A program made the position numbers and the translations under genes. Below the pieces are notes generated by a model, which was not told the origin of the DNA, did not search any database, and saw only the letters and a list, made by a program, of their open reading frames with translations. From Thermoanaerobaculum sp. (GTDB taxonomy: Bacteria > Acidobacteriota > Thermoanaerobaculia > Multivoradales > UBA5704), in assembly GCA_021154885.1 (NCBI GenBank), contig JAJKHS010000036.1, positions 1 to 45,947 of the forward strand: 45,947 nucleotides of DNA, in the 5' to 3' direction. Shown here piece by piece: positions 1 through 6,606 of this stretch (positions are counted from its first letter, which is position 1; every line of letters starts with the position of its first letter).

Positions 1-1
1 C

Positions 2-334
2 GCGCGGGCGGGGAAGCTGGTGCCGATGGGCTGGCGACGGTGCGCCGTCTTCTCCGTCCGACTCCCCGACCGAGAGGAGATGGCAACGGTCCGCGGTTGG
101 GTCTCCCATCCCTTCGCCTTCTACCGTGGCACGAACGCGGGGCCGGACCGCCGGAGCAGCTTCTATACCCTGGTCTACTTCCCTTCCGGGCGGATCATCG
201 CAACCCTCCGATCCGCCGCCCAGACCCGTTCTCTCGCTTCCGAGCTGGCGCGCCTCTGGGTGCGTTGGGGTGGGAGCGAGCCCATCGAAGATCCCCGGCC
301 GGCCATCGACCGGGCACAGCGGGAAGACGTGTAG
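2..334 (+). CDS. Hypothetical protein, 3' part only
   Basis: The reading frame is open from the first bases of the window to the TAG at 332-334, so the real start probably lies outside the window. An internal ATG at 20 could also serve but has no clear ribosome binding site. The visible 110 residues are soluble and mixed in composition, with an aromatic stretch (SSFYTLVYFPSGR, about residues 52-64) that looks like two beta strands, then a helical, Arg-rich end. I do not recognise a family. No partner is visible downstream, where 227 bases precede the next likely gene. Confidence 0.45.
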   Translation, partial: ARAGKLVPMGWRRCAVFSVRLPDREEMATVRGWVSHPFAFYRGTNAGPDRRSSFYTLVYFPSGRIIATLRSAAQTRSLASELARLWVRWGGSEPIEDPRPAIDRAQREDV

Positions 335-386
335 AGAGTCATCGGGGCGGTCCCATCCGGGGCCGTCCTGTGTTATCATCTCCCCT

Positions 387-503
387 ATGTCGCTTGACCA
401 CGCCGTCACGGCGGTCTCGCTGGTGCTCGCCTGCTGGGGTCTCTACTTGACTCGGCTCCAGGTCTTTCCCCGTTTTAAAAAATTTTCTGAAATCTGCATT
501 TGA
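387..503 (+). CDS. Possible 38-residue membrane peptide
   Basis: A short frame with an N-terminal hydrophobic segment (about residues 6-23, rich in Val, Leu, Ala) followed by a basic, aromatic tail. There is no good Shine-Dalgarno before the ATG and the base composition changes abruptly to AT-rich near 470, so it may be the 5' remnant of a longer gene whose end was replaced. Real expression is uncertain. Confidence 0.2.
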   Translation: MSLDHAVTAVSLVLACWGLYLTRLQVFPRFKKFSEICI

Positions 504-561
504 CCATTGGCTGGTCGGTGGCTCAGCCTGCTTCGAGCTCAAGGTGTGCTACCCTGGGGGC

Positions 562-816
562 ATGCAGAACCGCTCAAGCAAGCCCAAACGGCCCCGAGAC
601 TTCAACTCCCGCGCCTTTGACTCCGTTGCTCGGCTGACGGGGACGGCCCCGCCAGAGCCCGAACCGGAGCCTGAGGACCCGATTAAGGCCGCTGCCGCTC
701 TCCTGGGGCGAAGGGGGGGCCTAAAGGGCGGGAAGGCGAGATCGGAGAAACTGTCTCCGGAGCGTCGTGCAGAGATAGCTCGAAAGGCTGCTCTCGCGCG
801 ATGGCCTCAGAACTAA
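562..816 (+). CDS. Small basic protein with Gly-Gly-Lys/Arg-Ala motif
   Basis: An 84-residue protein starting at the ATG at 562, which sits 1 base after a GGGGG run; a GTG 18 bases upstream is the alternative. A Pro/Glu-rich acidic linker (about residues 35-48) leads into a conserved-looking C-terminal block, GRRGGLKGGKARSEKLS followed by PERRAEIARKAALARW. This tail is common in small bacterial proteins of unknown function and resembles KGG-type stress repeats only loosely. Its stop overlaps the stop of the convergent doc gene by 4 bases. A DNA- or RNA-binding role is possible from the charge but is inference. Confidence 0.55.
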   Translation: MQNRSSKPKRPRDFNSRAFDSVARLTGTAPPEPEPEPEDPIKAAAALLGRRGGLKGGKARSEKLSPERRAEIARKAALARWPQN

Positions 817-1244
817 TTTACCGGCTCTTCGGTCGCTTCCAATCTTTCGGCAAACCATACCGCTACGGCGGAAGCATTGGTTGACGATCCCTCAGAAACT
901 TCAAGCATAAAAGCGTATGCATCATCCGGAGATGCGTTTATGGTCACGTGAAGGTTCTTGAAAATCTCAATTGCTGCAAGCCAAGCAACCCGTTTATTAC
1001 CGTCAACAAAGCAGTGATCTTTAGCAAGGTAGACGAGAAGGTAGGAAGCCAAGATCAGTCCCCAGTCTTCATCGCCTTCAACGCAATATGCGGCAGCGTT
1101 GACGGCCGAACCGATACGACCGTCTACGCATTCGACGTCCGTTCTGCGCTGCGTTGAGTCACCGCCGTAACGAGCGGCACCCTCGCGATGCAAAGCAAGT
1201 ATTCTGTCAGGCGTTATTAAGCCTGCCCATTGATCGGGAGTCAC
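813..1244 (-). CDS. doc: Doc-type toxin of the Fic/Doc superfamily
   Basis: The 143-residue product carries the Doc signature HCFVDGNKR at residues 77-85, matching H-x-F-x-D-G-N-K-R, which holds the catalytic His and the nucleotide-binding Asn/Lys/Arg. Length fits Doc (about 125-145 residues). Characterised Doc phosphorylates EF-Tu and stops translation. Its start overlaps the stop of the upstream 273-residue gene as ATGA (1241-1244), so the two are probably translationally coupled. No small Phd-like antitoxin is seen; the partner gene is far too long for Phd. The region is noticeably richer in A+T than the rest of the window, in keeping with horizontal transfer. Confidence 0.85.
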   Translation of the reverse strand: MTPDQWAGLITPDRILALHREGAARYGGDSTQRRTDVECVDGRIGSAVNAAAYCVEGDEDWGLILASYLLVYLAKDHCFVDGNKRVAWLAAIEIFKNLHVTINASPDDAYAFMLEVSEGSSTNASAVAVWFAERLEATEEPVN

Positions 1245-2062
1245 TTGGCTAATCTCCGCAGGAGTTCATCCCACTTGCCAAAGATCAAATAGTCCTCCTG
1301 CTCTGGGCTCATGGGCGGCAGATCTTCTCCGGCCCTTCGCAGCCGCAACAAGCGAGCCTTTCGACCCTGTCTTACAATCAAGGCATTGACCGAGCCGAAC
1401 CGAAGTTCAAGCGCCTTACCTACTTGTTCGATTGTTGCCTCGCATTGCACAGTCTCATCGATCCCCTTGAGGCGAACATAGCTCTCGCCCGGAGCAAAGC
1501 CAACGGCCACGATTGCATACAGTCGTTCGTGAATAACAGGCATTTCCGGAGGACCCTCCGGAAGCTCCATAGAGCCGATCGTGACTTCCTTGCTGTGGCC
1601 GTTCTCAGAATAGGTGTACTTCTGCCCCGTAAGACCTTCCGGTAGTGCTCGCAAATAATTGCGGACGGCGGCATTGCGAGCATGTCCGTTAGCCTCAGCC
1701 TCGATGTCTGCAAGAAGAGCGGTAGCTGCCCGCCCCGCCAATGAATCGAAGAGGCCGGCTTCAAATAGTTTCTGCTGAAAGATGTCCTCGTTCTCAATAA
1801 TTCCATAAATTCCGCTAGTTATGCAGGCGGCAGATATACCGCTAGACCCTTCCTTGATCTCTATCAGTTCAAGGTCAATTGCCTTGGCAAAAGACCGCAG
1901 GCGCCCCGTGTCACTGGTCGCTTGGGCGAGTAGATTGTTCGCTATCCGCCGGTAGGCAACCAGTAGCAAGCTTAGCGCTTGGCCAAAGGCATCAAGGCTG
2001 AGGCGGTGCTCGGCAAGCCCTGGGACGCGACCGTCCCAGAATATCTCTAGCCTTTTGTCCAT
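1241..2062 (-). CDS. Unknown 273-residue protein coupled to Doc
   Basis: A soluble protein without signal peptide or membrane segment, starting with MDKRLEIFWDGR. It mixes helical stretches (DAFGQALSLLLVAYRRIANN, about residues 25-44) with beta-like segments in the C-terminal half (SYVRLKGIDETVQCEATIEQ). I do not recognise a family. It is the first gene of a two-gene operon with doc, joined by a 4-base ATGA overlap. That arrangement is typical of toxin-antitoxin or guard/effector pairs, so an antitoxin or sensor role is possible, but nothing in the sequence proves it. Base composition matches doc, not the rest of the window. Confidence 0.75.
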   Translation of the reverse strand: MDKRLEIFWDGRVPGLAEHRLSLDAFGQALSLLLVAYRRIANNLLAQATSDTGRLRSFAKAIDLELIEIKEGSSGISAACITSGIYGIIENEDIFQQKLFEAGLFDSLAGRAATALLADIEAEANGHARNAAVRNYLRALPEGLTGQKYTYSENGHSKEVTIGSMELPEGPPEMPVIHERLYAIVAVGFAPGESYVRLKGIDETVQCEATIEQVGKALELRFGSVNALIVRQGRKARLLRLRRAGEDLPPMSPEQEDYLIFGKWDELLRRLAK

Positions 2063-2074
2063 GGCAGGGTCTCC

Positions 2075-3040
2075 GGACGAGAGTAGCCTACTACTTTCAG
2101 CCTTGCAACATACCGCTTGACTTTCCTTCTCCGGTCAAGCATGATGCTCAGTATGGCAAACGTCCTCAGCAACGCCGACCGTACCGCCGTAGTCGCCGCC
2201 CTGGTAGAGGGTTGCAGCATCCGCGCCACCGCCCGCATGACCGGTGCAGCCCGCAACACGGTTACGAAGCTCTTGCTTGATCTCGCGAATGTTTGCGCGG
2301 CATACTCGGATGAGAAGTTGACGTGCCTGCCATGCAAGAGGCTGCAAATTGACGAAATCTGGGAATTTTGCTACGCGAAAGCTAAGAACGTGCCTCCCGC
2401 GAAGCAGGGCATCTTCGGCTACGGCGACGTGTGGACCTTCGTGGCGATCGACGCGGATACGAAGCTCGTGCCGTCCTGGCTCGTGGGCTCGCGGGACATC
2501 GGCTCGGCCACGGAGTTGATGCAGGACTTGGCGGCCCGGCTGGTCTCCCGCGTGCAAATCACGACCGACGGCCTCAAGGCGTACGTCTCCGCGGTAGAGG
2601 ACGCTTTCGGCGGTGACGTGGACTTCGCCCAGCTCCAGAAGATCTACGGCAACGCCCCGAGCGGCCCAGAGACGCGGTACAGCCCGGCGGAGTGCATCGG
2701 GTGTGAGAAGCGGGCGGTGACCGGCAACCCGGATGAGCGGCACGTCTCCACATCCTACATCGAACGTCAGAACCTCACGATGCGGATGTCCATGCGGCGG
2801 TTTACGCGGCTCACCAACGGCCACAGCAAGAAGGTGGAGAACCACGCCGCCGCCGTGGCCGTCCACTTCGCCCACTACAATTTCTGTCGGGTTCATATGA
2901 GCCTGGGGAAGGGCCTGGACGGCAAGGGCCGGGCGCCCGCGATGGCGGCCGGAATCCAGACGCGGAAGCTCGAAATCGCGGACCTGATCGCCATGCTCCC
3001 GGACGCCGAAGTTAAGCCGGTGTCAAAATGAGCCAGTACC
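2075..3040 (+). mobile_element. IS1-like insertion sequence, ends approximate
   Basis: The right end is placed near 3040 because the leftward regulator gene keeps homology to its paralog up to its GRLLIKKGY segment (about 3041-3067) and then reads into foreign sequence containing GGTACTGGCTCATTTTGACA (reverse strand). The left end lies between the start of the Doc-partner gene (2062) and the transposase start; 2075 is only a placeholder. I could not align convincing terminal inverted repeats or a target duplication by eye. Confidence 0.45.
2153..3031 (+). CDS. IS1-like family DDE transposase
   Basis: The product (292 residues from the ATG at 2153; an upstream in-frame ATG at 2117 gives 304) opens with a helix-turn-helix region (AALVEGCSIRATARMTGAAR, roughly residues 14-33), then a catalytic DDE core: Asp in LQIDEIWEF, Asp in ITTDGLKAY, and Glu in SYIERQNLTMRM. 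This pattern and the ERQNLTMRM block are typical of transposases annotated as IS1 family in GC-rich bacteria. The frame is uninterrupted, so it may still be active. It lies between the Doc island and the truncated regulator, which it appears to have cut. Confidence 0.85.
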   Translation: MANVLSNADRTAVVAALVEGCSIRATARMTGAARNTVTKLLLDLANVCAAYSDEKLTCLPCKRLQIDEIWEFCYAKAKNVPPAKQGIFGYGDVWTFVAIDADTKLVPSWLVGSRDIGSATELMQDLAARLVSRVQITTDGLKAYVSAVEDAFGGDVDFAQLQKIYGNAPSGPETRYSPAECIGCEKRAVTGNPDERHVSTSYIERQNLTMRMSMRRFTRLTNGHSKKVENHAAAVAVHFAHYNFCRVHMSLGKGLDGKGRAPAMAAGIQTRKLEIADLIAMLPDAEVKPVSK

Positions 3041-3782
3041 CCTTCTTGATCAAGAGCCGGCCGGTCTGCCCACTGTTCCCTACCTGATCTATCTCGAGGG
3101 CCCGGTCGATGAGTGCCAGGGCTGAGGGCAGGCGCCGCTGGCTTCTCCGGAGAGACGCCTTGAGGTCAAGCAGGCGCGCCTCGTATCCAAGGACGTTCCC
3201 CATGCTCGCGGCCGCCCCCCACCATTCGTCGGACTTGGCGAAGGCATCCTCGGCGCTCCGCAGCTCCCCCAACACCCGCCGGGCGTTGCTGAGGTGAGCC
3301 CAGGCGTAGGCGCGAAGCTGGAAAAGCCAGAGCTTTTCCGCCGGTTCGTGCTCCTTGAGCCGCCCGCTGCCGAGGACTGCCAGTTCCGCCGCCTGCACGG
3401 CCTTCGTCGCATCGCAGGCGGCCAGCCGCTCGCTTTCGTGGCACAGAAACTCGCAGAGGCCCCAGGAGCGGAATCGCTTCACGTCTCTCATCAGGCCCTT
3501 CTGTTTGTCGAAGGAGAATCCTTTGAGCTTCTCCCACAGGACTGGAGCCTCGGCCCGGGAGAGCTCCAGATCCACGTCCAGGGAGCTGAATTCGCTGTGG
3601 AGGAGCCCGGTCTCGAAGAGCTCGAGGAGCGGCCCTCCCGCAGGCCGGCAGCCAGGGCAGACCGAGATCAGGTGGAGGAGGATCTCGTTCTCCTCTTGCA
3701 GGCTGTGGTGTTTTTCCAGGAAGCGGCGCAGCTTCCGGCGGGTGAGGTGCTGGTCTTTCACGGGGATCGGGTTGTCTTGCAT
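3012..3782 (-). pseudogene. Zinc-finger/TPR regulator truncated by the IS
   Basis: The start at 3782 has an AGGAGG 8 bases upstream. The N-terminus carries HLISVCPGC, an H-x3-C-x2-C motif like anti-sigma zinc-binding domains, followed by TPR-like helices (RLKEHEPAEKLWLFQLRAYA, LSNARRVLGELRSAEDAF, RSQRRLPSALALIDRALEI). It is a paralog of the intact gene at 7574-8923: the last shared block is GRLLIKKGY here against GRLLVKMST there. After that point the frame runs into the IS end and stops within about 12 codons, so roughly the last 190 residues are missing and are not found to the left of the IS. It is divergent from the secreted peptide genes that start at 4006. Confidence 0.7.
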
Positions 3783-4005
3783 GCGGAGAGCCTCCTCTAT
3801 TATGGAAAATGGGAAATCGTCCTGCAAGAGTGAGTGCTCTCCACCTCTCCGCACGCGCCAATCGGCTCGCCAGGAGAGAATCGAGCCATGCCGCTTGGCT
3901 ATGAATGGAACTTTTCTCGGTGGCGGGCGACACTACCTCTCCATAGAGGCGGTGCCCCGCGGCCAGGCCGGCCCGGTGAGCGACCGCCTCCAGGGAGATT
4001 TCGCT

Positions 4006-4311
4006 ATGACTCGCTCCGCTGTGCGCCGGACCGTCGCCTCCTTCCTCTTCCTCCTCCTCAGCCTGACCGCCCTGGCCGCTGCCGCGCCTCTCCGGTCCGC
4101 CGCTGGCCCGAAGGCGCGGCCCACCAAGAATCAGTCTGTCGTGACCTTCCTTTGGAATACCCTGGTTCACGTCTGGGAAAAGGAAGGTAGCTCGCTGGAC
4201 CCTTCAGGCAAGCCGCAGCCGAACCCGACACCCAATGCGGGGAGCAGCCTGGACCCGAGCGGGGCACTGTCTGATAACGGGAGCTCACTCGATCCCAGCG
4301 GCGCGAAGTAA
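4006..4311 (+). CDS. Secreted SLDP-repeat peptide, copy 1
   Basis: A 101-residue precursor. The AGGGAG at 3991-3996 places the start at the ATG at 4006, far inside a longer open frame. Residues 1-27 are a clear signal peptide (MTRSAVRR, a Leu/Ala core, then AAAAP). The mature part has a basic linker, a short amphipathic segment FLWNTLVHVWEKE, and three copies of GSSLDPSG separated by short Pro/Asn-rich spacers, ending in Gly-Ala-Lys. It is the first of three tandem paralogs with a repeat spacing of about 417 bp, facing away from the truncated zinc-finger/TPR gene. The function is unknown; no cysteine is present, so it is not a disulfide peptide. Confidence 0.75.
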   Translation: MTRSAVRRTVASFLFLLLSLTALAAAAPLRSAAGPKARPTKNQSVVTFLWNTLVHVWEKEGSSLDPSGKPQPNPTPNAGSSLDPSGALSDNGSSLDPSGAK

Positions 4312-4425
4312 GCGGCGCTTACACTGCCTCCTCTCTGTACGCGGGAGAGGGGGCCAAATCAAGGACAGGCGGTGCCCCGCGACCAAGTCGGCCCGGTGCG
4401 CGACCGCCTTCAGGGAGATTTCGCC

Positions 4426-4731
4426 ATGACTCGCTCCGCTTTGCGCCGGACCGTCGTCTCCTTCCTCTTCCCTCTCCTCAGCCTGGCCGCCCTGGCCACT
4501 GCCGCGCCCACCTGGTCTGCCACTGGCCCGAAGGCGCGGCCCTCCAAGAGCCAGTCCATCGTGTCCTTCATTTGGAACCACCTGATTGGCCTCTGGGAGA
4601 AAGAAGGCGGCTCGCTGGACCCTGACGGCAAGCCCTTGACGAACCCGACACCCAATTCGGGGAGCAGCCTAGACCCGAGCGGGGCACTGTCTGACAGCGG
4701 GGGCTCACTCGATCCAAACGGCGCGAAGTAA
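4426..4731 (+). CDS. Secreted SLDP-repeat peptide, copy 2
   Basis: Again 101 residues, with signal peptide (MTRSALRR, hydrophobic core, TAAP), linker ending in the segment FIWNHLIGLWEKE, and three D-P repeats that vary slightly: GGSLDPDGK, GSSLDPSGA, GGSLDPNGA. The start has AGGGAGAT 7 bases upstream. The 60 bases before the ATG are almost the same as in copy 1, including the GGCGGT...ACCGCC pair. Conserved: Trp-Asn, Trp-Glu-Lys-Glu, and the three Leu-Asp-Pro-x-Gly units. Variable: the residue before Leu and after Pro. This pattern suggests selection on the protein rather than a decaying duplicate. Confidence 0.75.
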   Translation: MTRSALRRTVVSFLFPLLSLAALATAAPTWSATGPKARPSKSQSIVSFIWNHLIGLWEKEGGSLDPDGKPLTNPTPNSGSSLDPSGALSDSGGSLDPNGAK

Positions 4732-4839
4732 GCGGCACTTACCCGGCCTCCTCTCGTACGCGGGAAAGGGGGCCAATTCAAGGACAGGCGGTGCCACGCG
4801 GCCAGGCCGGCGCGCGACCGCCTTCAAGGAGATTTCGCC

Positions 4840-5145
4840 ATGACCCGCTCCGCTTTGCGCAGGACCGTCGCAACCTTCCTCTTCCTTCTCCTCAGCCTAA
4901 CCGCTCTGGCTGCCGCCGCACCCCCTCGGCTCGCCGCCGGTCCGAAGGCAGGACCTTCCAAGAGCCAGCCTGTCGTGTCCTTACTATGGAACACCCTGGT
5001 TCACTTCTGGGAGAAGGAGGGTAGCTCGCTGGACCCCAACGGCAAGCCCTTGACGAATCCGGCGCCCAACGGTGGGAGCAGCCTGGACCCGAACGGGGCA
5101 CTGTCTGACAGCGGGGGCTCTCTCGACCCGGACGGCGCGAAGTAA
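4840..5145 (+). CDS. Secreted SLDP-repeat peptide, copy 3
   Basis: Third tandem paralog, 101 residues, with AAGGAGAT 7 bases before the ATG. Signal peptide ends near residue 27 (LAAAAPP); the mature part has LLWNTLVHFWEKE and the repeats GSSLDPNGK, GSSLDPNGA and GGSLDPDGA. It keeps the same length as copies 1 and 2 although the DNA has diverged. The short hairpin that follows the stop in copies 1 and 2 is lost here. Downstream comes a palindromic repeat element and then the HTH/AbrB genes, so the peptide cluster appears to end here. Confidence 0.75.
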   Translation: MTRSALRRTVATFLFLLLSLTALAAAAPPRLAAGPKAGPSKSQPVVSLLWNTLVHFWEKEGSSLDPNGKPLTNPAPNGGSSLDPNGALSDSGGSLDPDGAK

Positions 5146-5179
5146 GCGGCGCTCTTTGTCAGCTTGCGTAGTCGGCGGA

Positions 5180-5299
5180 TAGTCAGGGACAGCAGGGACG
5201 GCAGGGACAAAGAAAGAGTCGAGACTGGGACCGGTCTCGTCTCTGCTGTCCCTGGAGTCCCTGCTGTCCGTGTTTCGGCTTTCTGCCGCGCAGGCTCCT
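5180..5299 (+). repeat. Palindromic element with 9-bp GGGACNNCA units
   Basis: The left half has three 9-bp units (CAGGGACAG CAGGGACGG CAGGGACAA, 5184-5210) and the right half their reverse-complement type (CTGCTGTCCCTG...). It ends in TTCTGCCGCGCAGGCTCCT (5281-5299), which is also the end of the element at 7386-7570. It is intergenic between the last peptide gene and the HTH gene. The left terminal repeat is not preserved here. Confidence 0.65.
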
Positions 5300-5400
5300 G
5301 CCAAGGGAGACCGCCATCCCGATGCGGCCTGGCGCAAAGCGGTTTCGCTCCCGCGAGGCCACGCTGGCCTGGACGCCCTTCCTTGTCTAAGGTAAGCGGC

Positions 5401-5826
5401 ATGCCGAAACGAGAAAAGACGCGGGCAGCCGACACGCTCCAGGCTCCCGACAGCGGCAACCCTGCGATGGAGCCGGCTCCGGAGGGTCCGACGTACTCGC
5501 TGGGCGAGCTGGCCGAGATCACGGAGATCCCCTACGGCACGCTCACCGCGTACCTGAGAGCTCACCCCGGGCGCGTCCCAGCTCAGGGCGTGGGAAAAAG
5601 GCGGCGCTTCCCGGCCGCGGCAGTCGGCATCCTCCAACAGATTCGCAAGGAGAACCACGAGAGGATCGGACAGCACTGGCGCAAGCGGTCCCGCCCGATG
5701 GCTCGCTGGGAGGAGCAGAGAAAGCTCGCCCACCTGATCGAAAAAAAGGCCGCGGAGCTGAATGGGCTGATTCGAGAGCTGCAGGCCACGGTCGAGCGGT
5801 CGCGGCCAGAGGGAGGGGAGGCGTGA
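5401..5826 (+). CDS. HTH DNA-binding protein (MerR-like fold)
   Basis: The 141-residue product has an unstructured N-terminus (about 1-30), then a helix-turn-helix region, YSLGELAEITEIPYGTLTAY with an Arg/Phe wing (GVGKRRRFPAAAV), and a basic helical C-terminus that could be a coiled coil (LAHLIEKKAAELNGLIRELQ). The layout resembles single-domain MerR-like or excisionase-type DNA-binding proteins. The start at 5401 follows AAGG; the frame is open further upstream but through the repeat element. Its stop overlaps the GTG start of the next gene (GTGA), so the two are likely made together and may work together as a regulator pair. Confidence 0.7.
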   Translation: MPKREKTRAADTLQAPDSGNPAMEPAPEGPTYSLGELAEITEIPYGTLTAYLRAHPGRVPAQGVGKRRRFPAAAVGILQQIRKENHERIGQHWRKRSRPMARWEEQRKLAHLIEKKAAELNGLIRELQATVERSRPEGGEA

Positions 5827-6602
5827 GCGCGAGGTCCGAGAGCCCTCCCCTCTTTGCCGCGGAGAGCCCGGTCACCGCGATGCGCGCGGTGTTCCCTCTC
5901 ACCGTGGGCGGGGACGGAATGGCCATCCTCCCCGGCGAGGTCCGCTGGGCGCTGGGGCTCAATCCGGGGGACCTGCTGTTCGCCGAGTGGGACGAGGAGA
6001 GCCGCTCTCAGCTCACGTTCCGGAGCTATTCGGAGAGGCTGCGGAGCGCCGTCGATACCTTCGACGTGCCATGGCCCTGGGTGGAGGAGGTGCTCGAGAG
6101 GCCGATGGCGGCCGTGGCTCCCGGGGGAGGTCTGATGCTGCCCAGGGCCGGTGCCGTCCTCCTGGGAGACCAGCCCGGGATCCGGCAGACGCTGCGGGCG
6201 TGGGTGGAAAGGGGGCAGCGCTGGTTCACCGTGAACCAGGCGGACGAGCGCCAGGTCCCGGAGGAGGTCTTTCTGGAGGCCCGCCATACCCCTGTCGTCG
6301 AGCCCGGGCTCCGGGTGACCCTGCCGGCGGACGTGCTCTGGGCGTTGTCGCTGAAGGATGGCGACGCCCTGGCTTGCGAAACCCGGCTGGCCACGGCCGT
6401 GCTCCGGGTGGAGAGGCGCGCGGGCGACCGGCTGGTGGAGGTCGAGCCGGGCGGGAAGCTGACGCTGCCGGATGCGATCTGTTTCCCCGCGCTCTCGAAG
6501 CCGGGTGCGCGGATTACTCTGGAGGTGATCCTCTCGCCGGCCGAAGCGAGCCTGCGTCTGGACTCGCGCCTCAGCCTGGCTCTCGCGCTCGTGGCAGACT
6601 GA
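5823..6602 (+). CDS. Protein with repeated AbrB-like swapped-hairpin segments
   Basis: A 259-residue soluble protein starting at a GTG that overlaps the upstream stop. Four related segments can be seen, each with a Gly-rich turn then a short strand and Pro: GGDGMAILPGEVRWALGLNPGD (near residues 29-50), PGGGLMLP (near 101-108), EPGLRVTLPADVLWALSLKDGD (near 160-181), and EPGGKLTLPDAI (near 208-219). This is the pattern of SpoVT/AbrB-type beta-hairpins, which normally occur once per chain and dimerise. Here one chain could build two complete units. It is coupled to the HTH gene before it and lies 4 bases from the SGNH gene after it. Whether it binds DNA is unproven. Confidence 0.6.
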   Translation: MSARSESPPLFAAESPVTAMRAVFPLTVGGDGMAILPGEVRWALGLNPGDLLFAEWDEESRSQLTFRSYSERLRSAVDTFDVPWPWVEEVLERPMAAVAPGGGLMLPRAGAVLLGDQPGIRQTLRAWVERGQRWFTVNQADERQVPEEVFLEARHTPVVEPGLRVTLPADVLWALSLKDGDALACETRLATAVLRVERRAGDRLVEVEPGGKLTLPDAICFPALSKPGARITLEVILSPAEASLRLDSRLSLALALVAD

Positions 6603-6606
6603 ACAC

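Larger units (their letters stand above)
3945..5150 (+). repeat. Three tandem peptide-gene units with shared leader
   Basis: Each unit holds a leader of about 60 bases that starts with GGCGGTGCC, runs through a G+C-rich stretch and ends with CGACCGCCTTCAAGGAGATT or a close variant, followed by the 306-bp gene. The starts lie 420 and 414 bp apart. GGCGGT near the leader start can pair with ACCGCC a few bases before the Shine-Dalgarno in all three units. After copies 1 and 2 the sequence GTAAGCGGC(G/A)CTTAC can form a small hairpin that includes the stop codon. Confidence 0.75.

Noticed and set aside
2117-2152. Transposase start at 2117
   Set aside because: No ribosome site before it; the family sequence begins at the ATG at 2153.
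3355-4005. Long plus-strand open frame leading into peptide copy 1
   Set aside because: It lies over the opposite-strand TPR gene and is Arg/Ser-rich; the Shine-Dalgarno and paralog starts place the real start at 4006.
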